Origin: CAZBXE01 sp964496125
GTDB taxonomy: Bacteria > Chlamydiota > Chlamydiia > Chlamydiales > CAZBXE01
Assembly: GCA_964496125.1 (NCBI GenBank)
Contig: CAZBXE010000004.1
Span: 108,092-172,091, forward strand
Reading direction: 5' to 3'
DNA length: 64,000 bases
The notes under the pieces were generated by a model. That model searched no databases, was not told the origin of the DNA, and saw nothing but the letters and a program-made list of their open reading frames with translations. Numbering within the stretch: the stretch's first letter is position 1; every line of letters starts with the position of its first letter. Of the stretch, positions 49,349 through 56,727 are shown in pieces. Both the position numbers and the translations under genes were made by a program.

Positions 49349-50565
49349 AGCGCAAGCTCCTGTTTGAGCTGAAGTAAAAAGACAAGAGCGGAGAAGGCAA
49401 GTATGGCAACAAGCGCTGCTTTTCCACCGGGCACAAGTTCGATCTGCCCAGCTGTTTTGCTTCTTGGGTAAAGATATCTTCCCTTCCAAACCATCAGGGC
49501 CGGCATGATTCCGAATAAGATCACGGCCCCAAAGCCCCCAGCGTACTTTAAGGCCAATATGAAGATCTTTGGATTATAAAGCGCGAAAAGGTAGGGGGGC
49601 ACAAGAGCAAGAAGGCAGAGAAAAATTCGCCCTCTTCTTGTTTTTTCCATGTGAAGTCCATCCGCAAGAAAGTCAACGAGGCTTAAGGCAACGCTTAAAA
49701 AGGATGTGACGATCGCAAAAAAGGCAAAGAGCTCTGCCATATGGTAGATCCAGGCGTAGCCAACCACATTTCTTAAGGCGGTTGTAGGTAGATTCCCCTG
49801 ATTGGCTGCTGCAATAAAGCCATTTTCTCCCTCTGGCGGGATGATGCCTAAAATCACGGCTTGCCAGAATACGTAGAGAACAAGTGGGAAAAGGGAGCCG
49901 TAAAAGATGACTTTTTTTAAATCTGTCGCATTCCCCTGGAGATAGTTCTTCAAACTGGGGATAAGGTTATGAAATCCAAACATTAAAACAAGCACAGGAA
50001 GGACGGCCGGTGTTTTTTCCCAGTTCTGGTGGAGTAAGAGCTTTGGATCTACGTGGAAAAAGCCAAGAATGAGAAGAAGGAGGTAAGAGGTCACAAGCCC
50101 TGTCATTAACGTCCTGTTAAAGCGATCTACAACAGCTGTCCCTTCGTAGATAAGAAGTCCAAAAAGAAAGATTACAGAGATAAGGCCGATACCATGCATT
50201 TTTTCAGGGATATCGATCACGCCGAAGAAATCGGCAATCAGTGCCTGGGTGCCGGCAACGTAGGCGATCATGAGAGAGTAAAAGAGGAATAGAAAAAGAC
50301 CCCAGGCCATCCTTTTTCCCCATCTGCCAAGAGTTTTTTCTGCCATGGAGACGATGTTCACTTCCTCCTTAAACCAGAGGTTGACCTCTAGTAGAAGAAG
50401 CCCTGTTGTCATCATGAAGAGCCAGGCCACGATGAAGATGACTGTGGAGGGAATGAATCCAGCGGGTCCAGAGAGGATCGGCATACCAAGCATGCCAGCG
50501 CCAATACAGCAGCCAGCAACTAACAAAATAGCCCCAAAAACACTCCCTTTATCTGTGATTGCCAA
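49345..50565 (-). CDS. tyrP: Aromatic amino acid (Trp/Tyr) permease, copy 1
   Basis: About 406 residues from TTG 50565 with AGGAG six bases upstream; the open frame reaches a TTG at 50598. Same family as the next gene: first helix A-I-L-L-V-A-G-C-C-I-G-A-G-M-L-G-M-P. Eleven helices. Tandem tyrP genes also occur in C. trachomatis, where copy number varies between strains. Follows a hypothetical gene by 47 bases or fewer, so it is probably second in the operon. Confidence 0.92.
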   Translation of the reverse strand: MAITDKGSVFGAILLVAGCCIGAGMLGMPILSGPAGFIPSTVIFIVAWLFMMTTGLLLLEVNLWFKEEVNIVSMAEKTLGRWGKRMAWGLFLFLFYSLMIAYVAGTQALIADFFGVIDIPEKMHGIGLISVIFLFGLLIYEGTAVVDRFNRTLMTGLVTSYLLLLILGFFHVDPKLLLHQNWEKTPAVLPVLVLMFGFHNLIPSLKNYLQGNATDLKKVIFYGSLFPLVLYVFWQAVILGIIPPEGENGFIAAANQGNLPTTALRNVVGYAWIYHMAELFAFFAIVTSFLSVALSLVDFLADGLHMEKTRRGRIFLCLLALVPPYLFALYNPKIFILALKYAGGFGAVILFGIMPALMVWKGRYLYPRSKTAGQIELVPGGKAALVAILAFSALVFLLQLKQELAL

Positions 50566-50612
50566 CAAAAACTCCTGGTAATTAACCGATACTACCAAGT
50601 TTTTGTTTTTTT

Positions 50613-51986
50613 TTACAGACTTTCTGCGTGCCTAAAGTGGAGGAGGTGAATGATCTTAAGAGCTTCCCCCATGGTAGATATCTTGCCCTGGGCTTGCAAT
50701 TTTTTGATTCCCTTGACCCACCTTTCGGCATTTTGGAGCGCTCGGCCAGTGCTTTTTTTCTGTGATATTAGACGATAGTTTTTTAAACCTGCTGCTTCTG
50801 CCGACAAAATCTGGATGATGGCGATGAGTGTTTCGTTGTGCCCTTTATCTGCTCCTAGACTAGAGATGTTCAGGTAGAGGGTCTGTTTTCTTTTTTCCGC
50901 TTCTTGCAAAGCACCAGAAAAACTTGTGTAAAAAGTCTCATAGAGACTTAAGATCATTTCCGCTGTATAGGGAACCTTTTCTACGGTTTCTACAGGGGGA
51001 AGATAATAAGCCAGAAAGTTGTAGGAGGTTGGCCACAGAGAAACAGAAACTCTTTTTTTGATTTCCTGTTTTGTCAGAAGAGGAGTGGTGAATTTATCTA
51101 CATTGTCTCTATCAAAGGAAAACATTTTCTTTAATCCGCAGATGAGAAGAGGCGTGGGAGATCCTAAAAACGATTGTAAACAAAACTTTTGGCCCTCCTT
51201 CATAGAAACAGGCCCAAGGGCTGTGTGCTCCCCTGCAAAGATGTGCTCTTCCTGGAAAAAGGGGTTTTGCCAGCCGCATCCCAGTTGATAGGAGTTTGCC
51301 AGCAGGTTGACCGTGAATCCAAGCCAGCTTTTTGCAACATATCCCTCCTTTTTCTCAAGGGATACCTGTACTTGGCGGCCCTGTGCTAGGGGAGTATCGA
51401 GTAGTTTTCTGCTCTCCCTTAGACTAAATTTGCGCAACTGGATCGTGCCCCAGAGACGCTTATTTTGAATCTTTTCAAAAAGAGGCCACTTGCATGTTTC
51501 GATGTTATCTTCGAAATGTTTTAGGGTTCCTTGCGGCTTTTCTCCTTCTTTTGGGACAGTAAGATCTTTACAATGTATGTCCGGAAGAGCCTCCACATTG
51601 GCTTTTGGAGCCGGTGCAACGTCCCCCTTTTGATAGCAGGTAAGAACACTTGAGAAAAGGGAGGGGAAAATGTGAAAAAACAGGGAGGCAATGAGCCCTC
51701 TTCTTGGTTCCATGAGTTTTTCGATGGTTTCAAGAAGTTCAGCCATGTTTGCTGTCATGCCGTGCTTGATGCTGTAGTGTTGGATGCGCCTTTGAAAGCT
51801 AGAAAGTAGGTGGAGGTCCGCTGGAGGGCAGTTTTTTAGCAATTTGAGAGCCACATTTGCCTCTTTGCAGACGTTGTCAAAATTGGGGTTGAAAAAATAG
51901 CCTTTAGAGACAACTGTAAATTGCTTGCTTTTGTCAACGGAAAGGCAGGTGTTTTTGGATAAGTTTCTAAGGGCGTCGATGAGCAT
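50613..51986 (-). CDS. Hypothetical protein, first gene of the tyrP-trpS-uvrB series
   Basis: 457 residues, not recognised. No signal peptide; one hydrophobic segment at about 97-115 (L-I-A-S-L-F-F-H-I-F-P-S-L-F-S-S-V-L). The middle (150-310) is mixed alpha/beta and contains A-G-E-H-T-A-L-G-P-V-S and L-G-S-P-T-P-L-L-I-C-G; the C-terminal 100 residues are helical and basic. Size and style match secreted or inclusion-directed proteins of Chlamydiales, which is only an impression. It begins 45 bases after thyX ends on the same strand. Confidence 0.8.
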   Translation of the reverse strand: MLIDALRNLSKNTCLSVDKSKQFTVVSKGYFFNPNFDNVCKEANVALKLLKNCPPADLHLLSSFQRRIQHYSIKHGMTANMAELLETIEKLMEPRRGLIASLFFHIFPSLFSSVLTCYQKGDVAPAPKANVEALPDIHCKDLTVPKEGEKPQGTLKHFEDNIETCKWPLFEKIQNKRLWGTIQLRKFSLRESRKLLDTPLAQGRQVQVSLEKKEGYVAKSWLGFTVNLLANSYQLGCGWQNPFFQEEHIFAGEHTALGPVSMKEGQKFCLQSFLGSPTPLLICGLKKMFSFDRDNVDKFTTPLLTKQEIKKRVSVSLWPTSYNFLAYYLPPVETVEKVPYTAEMILSLYETFYTSFSGALQEAEKRKQTLYLNISSLGADKGHNETLIAIIQILSAEAAGLKNYRLISQKKSTGRALQNAERWVKGIKKLQAQGKISTMGEALKIIHLLHFRHAESL

Positions 51987-52030
51987 GATGAAATTGTAGT
52001 CTTTTCTCGTAAAGACAAGATAAAGACTCT

Positions 52031-53653
52031 TTAATCGAGATTGAGCTTTTCGGCTTTGCGTAGCTCTTGCCCAAGACGCCCCAGCTCATACCCCTCATAG
52101 TCCACAAACTTGAAGAATCTTTCAAACTGAGGGTGCGCTTTAAGGACCTCTTTAGCCATTTCCTGCGCAATGTAGCGGTAATGGGGATGGCCTGCAGGCG
52201 TAGAGCGCAGCTCACACATCCACTGCAGTGCGCGTAGGTTTCCATGGAAGTACCATCTGATGTTGTATGCCATGGGGACAATATACTGAGCCTCTTCTGG
52301 AAACTCTTTTGCGATCACATCGTATGCTTTTTTAGCCTTCTCTAGGGCCTCGTGGTAAGGCGCTTCTGCTTGTGTATCGATAATCTCAGGGGGGGTGTAG
52401 TAGCCGTGAGAGCAGGTAAGAAGCTGTCTCTCTTGTGTAAATGTTCTATGGCGGTGCAAGTCTCGATAGATGCCATAGTCTGTAAGGATTTCGAATGTAT
52501 ATTCTGCGTTTTCAAGCGCTCGCGGGGACTTTTGCCTTCGGTTGCCTCGGTCTCTAGCAGCCGTTTCCAGGATCTGATTGATTTCATCTTCAGGAAGATC
52601 TCCAACAACTTCTAATAGTTCTTGCATCCCATGTTGGCAGTAGGGATAGAGGAGAGCTGCGGCCACTTTGGCAGGAGCCTTAGGGTCAGAGCAAACAAGG
52701 GTCACACCTACAGCTGTTTCTCTCCCCTTTCCGCTTGTGTATTGCTTGGCCATGTGCTGGATTCTTTGATCCATGGCTTCGCGAAATCTTGCAAAGCTTT
52801 CTTGGTGGCGATGTCCCAGTTCTGCTCTACGCACAAAGGAAGGTATGGCTTTAGAAAGTTCGTTATACATCTTTTTGCCAATTTCCGCAGATTCCGCAAG
52901 GCTTTGGATCTGGAGCTTGTTGATGAGATACTCATAGAAACGACCGTTGCCAAAGATCCCCATGTTTGTGAGAGTGCTCGCTGGAAGAAGCCCCCTGAGA
53001 GAGTCAAGCACCTTGGCGCGGACGGAAGCTGTGTAGGCAGATTTCGACATTTCTGGCTCTCTTGGGAATCTTGCCTCTGTTACCTCTGTGAGGTTCGGGA
53101 TCAGCTTGCTGTATGTATCGAAAAGCAGGTTGCAGGTGTCAACATAGAGATCTTTGAAGGCGCTAGTCATGAGCACGGGCTCTCGATAAAAAAGGTATTG
53201 CCCCTCTTTCTTTTGGTCGAAAAAAATATACCTTGTTGACTTTTCAAGAGGAGAGCCGCCGATGCGGCTGTCTTCTAGAATTTTTGTTGCAAGGATAGAG
53301 ACATTTTCAATCGCAATGTGGGCACCTCCGAGTTCTCCAATCGAATCATCCCCATACCCGTCTAGAATACGGTCGTAAAAATTTTGCGCCTTCTTAACAG
53401 CAAGAAGCTGATTTTCGGCAGCTTCCTCGGTGAGTCCTTTTCCTTCACCTGCAATGTGATGAAAGGAGGTTTCATCGCTTGTAATAAATTCTTTGAGAAG
53501 AAGAGTGCGAAGACCAAGTGTGGATCTGGAGTAGCGGGAAAAAAGGGCTCCCTTGATCACATCGGGGAGGTTACGCAGCACAAAGATATTGGAGTCGGTG
53601 TTTGTAACAAATCTTTCTAGCAGCTTCCGCTGTTCTGTAGTAAACTCTTCCAT
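52031..53653 (-). CDS. thyX: Two-domain ThyX-like thymidylate synthase
   Basis: FAD-dependent thymidylate synthase family, 540 residues, about twice the usual 220-250. Two ThyX-like units can be traced. The N-terminal unit (about 30-170) keeps a S-P-L-E-K-S-T-R-Y segment equivalent to the S-x-N-E-x-S-x-R-Y part of the signature but lacks the R-H-R. The C-terminal unit (about 310-530) has E-N-A-E-Y-T-F-E-I and L-H-R-H-R-T-F-T-Q-E-R-Q, with the R-H-R part intact and the following serines changed. Each half may supply part of a composite active site. From memory, pathogenic Chlamydia have the same long form. Standing alone before the operon above, with a 100-bp gap to the repeat element. Confidence 0.9.
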   Translation of the reverse strand: MEEFTTEQRKLLERFVTNTDSNIFVLRNLPDVIKGALFSRYSRSTLGLRTLLLKEFITSDETSFHHIAGEGKGLTEEAAENQLLAVKKAQNFYDRILDGYGDDSIGELGGAHIAIENVSILATKILEDSRIGGSPLEKSTRYIFFDQKKEGQYLFYREPVLMTSAFKDLYVDTCNLLFDTYSKLIPNLTEVTEARFPREPEMSKSAYTASVRAKVLDSLRGLLPASTLTNMGIFGNGRFYEYLINKLQIQSLAESAEIGKKMYNELSKAIPSFVRRAELGHRHQESFARFREAMDQRIQHMAKQYTSGKGRETAVGVTLVCSDPKAPAKVAAALLYPYCQHGMQELLEVVGDLPEDEINQILETAARDRGNRRQKSPRALENAEYTFEILTDYGIYRDLHRHRTFTQERQLLTCSHGYYTPPEIIDTQAEAPYHEALEKAKKAYDVIAKEFPEEAQYIVPMAYNIRWYFHGNLRALQWMCELRSTPAGHPHYRYIAQEMAKEVLKAHPQFERFFKFVDYEGYELGRLGQELRKAEKLNLD

Positions 53654-53753
53654 GCGCTATAGGGTGCCATAACGTGGCCCCCTCTGGCAAGTTTTTTTTC
53701 TTTGTCTAAAATAATCCACTACAGCAAACTAGAAGGGATGAAAACGTTGAAAG

Positions 53754-53925
53754 TATACACAAATAACCTAAAAAGTTGGGAATATGCCAAGGAGGCGCTC
53801 TCAATTTTTGCCAGCTATGCGGCACCGAAACAGCTAAGGTTAAAAACCTTAGCGATGCAGGAGGGCAAAAATTGAAAGTTTGTCCGACGCAGGCAGAAAC
53901 CAACTTTTTAGGTTATTTGTGTATA
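53754..53925. repeat. 172-bp MITE-like inverted-repeat element, complete copy B
   Basis: Inverted orientation relative to copy A and exactly as long. Arms are 53754-53779 and 53900-53925, beginning TATACACAAATAACCTAA. The two arms are perfect complements of each other although they differ from copy A (ACCTA for GCTGA), so both arms changed together. Nested stems are kept: the AGCTAAGGTT/AACCTTAGC hairpin and the CAATTTTTGCC/GGGCAAAAATTG pair. Its right arm runs into the 5' end of the next gene. Confidence 0.92.
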
Positions 53926-54771
53926 GAACAGCTTGCTCACTACAATGCAGTAGGCTTTATTCCAGGGCCTAGCGAAACGGAAGATGAGTATTGTAAAAGA
54001 GTCCATTACTGCCAAGGTCTAGCTAAAGAACCACTTTTTCAAGAAGGAGTGCAGGCAGACCATGTCGATCTTCTTCAGAGCGCGTTCCCTTTAACAAAAA
54101 AAAACTTTGATATTTCTCCCGATTGGATCCCTGTTTTTTTTAGTGATTACAAGTTAGCTCCATGGCACGGAGCGACGGCGTGGATCTTTCAAAGAGAGGA
54201 AGACGTACCTACAGGCGCCTTTTTTCAACTGCGAACTTGCTTGCAAAAGCAAAACCACATTTTTGGAATGTATACAAGGGAAGAGCTCTTAGCTCATGAA
54301 GCTTCTCATGTAGGGCGCATGCTTTTTGAAGAACCAAAATATGAGGAGATGATTGCGTATACAACTTCTCCCTCCTGGTTGCGAAGAACTTTTGGTCCGA
54401 TAGTTCAGAGTTCATGGGAGTCTTCTCTCTTTCTTCTTGTTCTTTTTTTTCTTGTGATTCTTGACGGCTCTCTTCTTTTTACGGGGCAGATAGAGCTTTA
54501 TGAAAAGCTTTTTTGGTTGAAAGCATTACCTCTTGGGTTTTGCAGCGCAGCCCTTATTCGCCTTTTGCTGAGGCGCCGCTCTTTCAAGAGGTGCAAGCAA
54601 GCACTCCATACAGTCTTGGGATGTGAAAGGAAGGCATCAGCTGTTCTCTATCGCCTTACAGACAGAGAGATTGAACACTTTTCGAAATTTAGGAAGATCA
54701 TGCCTTACGTCATGCAACAGAAGGATCTTTCCCTTCGTTGGAAGATGATCTATGGGTGTTATTTTGTTTAG
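53917..54771 (+). CDS. Membrane protein with HExxH metallopeptidase-like motif
   Basis: The open frame runs from a TTG at 53776 inside repeat copy B; its first 50 codons are repeat sequence, so I place the start at TTG 53917 in the last arm (284 residues), with doubt. The soluble part (about 1-160) holds L-L-A-H-E-A-S-H-V-G-R-M-L-F-E-E-P-K-Y-E-E, where H-E-A-S-H fits the zinc-site HExxH and later Glu residues could be the third ligand. Two membrane helices follow (about 170-190 and 200-220), then a basic tail. Function unknown; a membrane-bound peptidase is an inference from the motif. The insertion may have replaced the native promoter and first codons. Confidence 0.7.
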   Translation: MCIEQLAHYNAVGFIPGPSETEDEYCKRVHYCQGLAKEPLFQEGVQADHVDLLQSAFPLTKKNFDISPDWIPVFFSDYKLAPWHGATAWIFQREEDVPTGAFFQLRTCLQKQNHIFGMYTREELLAHEASHVGRMLFEEPKYEEMIAYTTSPSWLRRTFGPIVQSSWESSLFLLVLFFLVILDGSLLFTGQIELYEKLFWLKALPLGFCSAALIRLLLRRRSFKRCKQALHTVLGCERKASAVLYRLTDREIEHFSKFRKIMPYVMQQKDLSLRWKMIYGCYFV

Positions 54772-55058
54772 TCTATAGTTTCGTTGCTTTCGTTTGAGGG
54801 CTCTCGGAGGAGGGTCATGGGAATAAGAAGCGGGAGGGGGTGAGAGGCAAACCGGTGGTTTTGCAAGCTTGGCACGGTGTGGGATCGAGAAAAAAACCTT
54901 ATGCCTTGAGGTGTCATTTGGGGATTGTTGAGAGTTCTGACGCTAGGAAAGGGCATTTGTGAGCCTGAAGTAAGGACACCCGGACGATTACTAGGCATAC
55001 TTTGGGCGTTTATACGCATGGATCCATTTCTATTGGGCCCGATTTCTGGGCTGAACAT
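54768..55058 (-). CDS. Small Pro/Ser/Arg-rich hypothetical protein
   Basis: 96 residues from ATG 55058, which has AAAAGGA eight bases upstream; the frame also extends to 55103. Composition is disordered-like (many Pro, Ser, Asn, Arg; R-I-N-A-Q-S-M-P-S-N-R-P-G). No helix for membrane insertion, no motif. Ends tail to tail with the HExxH gene, overlapping by four bases. Could be a secreted effector-like protein or a chance frame. Confidence 0.45.
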   Translation of the reverse strand: MFSPEIGPNRNGSMRINAQSMPSNRPGVLTSGSQMPFPSVRTLNNPQMTPQGIRFFSRSHTVPSLQNHRFASHPLPLLIPMTLLREPSNESNETID

Positions 55059-55203
55059 GAATCTATCCTTTTGTTTTAATGTGCTGAGAAGACAAGTGTA
55101 CAAACAGGTTTACTTTCTGTCCATTTGAAATTGATCGTGTTCAAACCAACTGTCGATATTTGCAAGACAGTTGCCTAACGTAATCAGAGACTCCTCAGGA
55201 ACT

Positions 55204-56658
55204 TCAAAAAGTGCGGCGGTGTTTGGCGGGGCCAATGCCAAGCAGAGAGCGGTACTTAGCAATCGTGCGACGAGCGCAAGGAATGCCAATATCCTCTAAA
55301 GCCTTAGAAAGGGCCAAATCAGAAAGAGGGCGCTTCTTGTTCTCTCTTTCAATCAGCCTCATCAAGGCGCCCTGTACCGTTTTGGAGGAAATTTCCTCCC
55401 CTTGCTCTGTTGTGTATTTGACAGTAAAGAACGATTTTAAGGGGAAGAGCCCTTTTGGCGTCTGGATGTATTTACCGCTCACACCCCTTGCTATCGTCGA
55501 GGTGTGTAACTCAAGCGCGCTTGCCATTTCTTGCATCGTAAGCGGAGAGAGTTTCCCCTCAGGAGAGAAGAAAAACTCTTTTTGCTTGTCCAAGAGGAAG
55601 TGGGTGATCTTTTTTAAGGTTTCACCCCTTTGGTAGATGTTTCGAAGAAGCCATTTGGCTGCTGTCAGGTTCCTTTGTAAAAACTCTTTATCTTGCCGTG
55701 TTTGGCCCCCACTTTTCAGAAGACGCATATATTCCGCATTCAGCTTAATCGGGGGAAGCGGATCCTCATTGACCTCTATGCGTATGCCTAACTCTTCTTG
55801 CTTGAGGATCACGTCGGGCATGATGGGCTGTGCCACGGTAGGTTCGCGAAAAGTTCCTGGGTGAAGGTCAAGCTTTGCGATATCTTGAATCGCTTTGTTG
55901 ATCTCTTCTTGAGAGCAATCGAGCGCTTTTTTTAGCTTAGGTATTTTGTTATGGATCAGATCGGTAAAACCCATTTCTAAAATTTTGTAGGCAAGGGTGC
56001 TTGTTTTCCCTAATTTTGCAAGTTGCATTAAAAGGCAAGCTTGAAGAGTGGAGGCTGCGATGCCAGGCGGATCAAAACCTTGAATCACTGCGAGCACTTC
56101 TTGTGCTTTTTTTACGCTCGTTTTTGCATTTGTTGCTACATCTTCAAGAGGCGTTGTAAAGAGTCCATTTTCTTCCAAGTTACCAATGATTTCTTCTGCT
56201 ATGGCTAAGTCTTTTTTCTTCTCAAAGCTCTCCTTGGCTTGATTCATCAAGTACTCATAGAGAGAAAAAGGCGATTGGATTCGGCTTTCTAGATATTCTT
56301 TCTTTTGCTTTTCTTCCGCTGTATTTTCACTTTGTGTATAGCTATCTGTTTGACAGATGCCACCCTCCATCTCCTCTTCGAGGCGAGATAGGGCGCTAAA
56401 GTCTTGATCTTCAAAGCAGAGCTCCTCTTCAAAAGAGGGAGTTTCAGATTCTTCTTCTTCAGAGTCTCTCGTCTTTTCTTCCCAGTCTAGGAGAGGATTC
56501 TGCATCAGCTGCTCTTCCACAGCGCTCTTGAGTTCCATAAGAGGAAGCTGTAAAAAATGGATAGCCTGCTGCATTTCTGGCAGCATGATGAGTCTTTGCG
56601 TTTGTTTCTGTTGTAGATTCCCTCTTGGCAAGGGCTGTAGAGAAGGAGACATATCCAT
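55204..56658 (-). CDS. rpoN: RNA polymerase sigma-54 factor
   Basis: 484 residues. Region I is Gln/Leu-rich (Q-T-Q-R-L-I-M-L-P-E-M-Q-Q-A-I-H-F-L-Q-L), region II acidic (about 58-120), region III contains the core-binding and HTH parts (M-Q-E-M-A-S-A-L-E-L-H-T-S-T-I-A-R), and the RpoN box A-R-R-T-I-A-K-Y-R-S-L-L-G-I lies near the C-terminus (about 462-475). Sigma-54 needs an AAA+ activator, none of which is in the window. Divergent from the partner-switch gene with only 69 bp between. Confidence 0.96.
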   Translation of the reverse strand: MDMSPSLQPLPRGNLQQKQTQRLIMLPEMQQAIHFLQLPLMELKSAVEEQLMQNPLLDWEEKTRDSEEEESETPSFEEELCFEDQDFSALSRLEEEMEGGICQTDSYTQSENTAEEKQKKEYLESRIQSPFSLYEYLMNQAKESFEKKKDLAIAEEIIGNLEENGLFTTPLEDVATNAKTSVKKAQEVLAVIQGFDPPGIAASTLQACLLMQLAKLGKTSTLAYKILEMGFTDLIHNKIPKLKKALDCSQEEINKAIQDIAKLDLHPGTFREPTVAQPIMPDVILKQEELGIRIEVNEDPLPPIKLNAEYMRLLKSGGQTRQDKEFLQRNLTAAKWLLRNIYQRGETLKKITHFLLDKQKEFFFSPEGKLSPLTMQEMASALELHTSTIARGVSGKYIQTPKGLFPLKSFFTVKYTTEQGEEISSKTVQGALMRLIERENKKRPLSDLALSKALEDIGIPCARRTIAKYRSLLGIGPAKHRRTF

Positions 56659-56727
56659 AAGACACCTCCGTATGCTTCCATTATAAACGATTCTCTGATT
56701 AAATGAAGTTTTTGAAAAAAAGGAAGT

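Noticed and set aside
52622..53239. 205-codon plus-strand frame opposite thyX
   Set aside because: Entirely antisense to thyX; no Shine-Dalgarno, no motif.
56659..56727. Sigma-54 promoter next to rpoN
   Set aside because: No GG/GC pair with 12-base spacing as in TGGCAC-N5-TTGC was found there or before other genes in the window.
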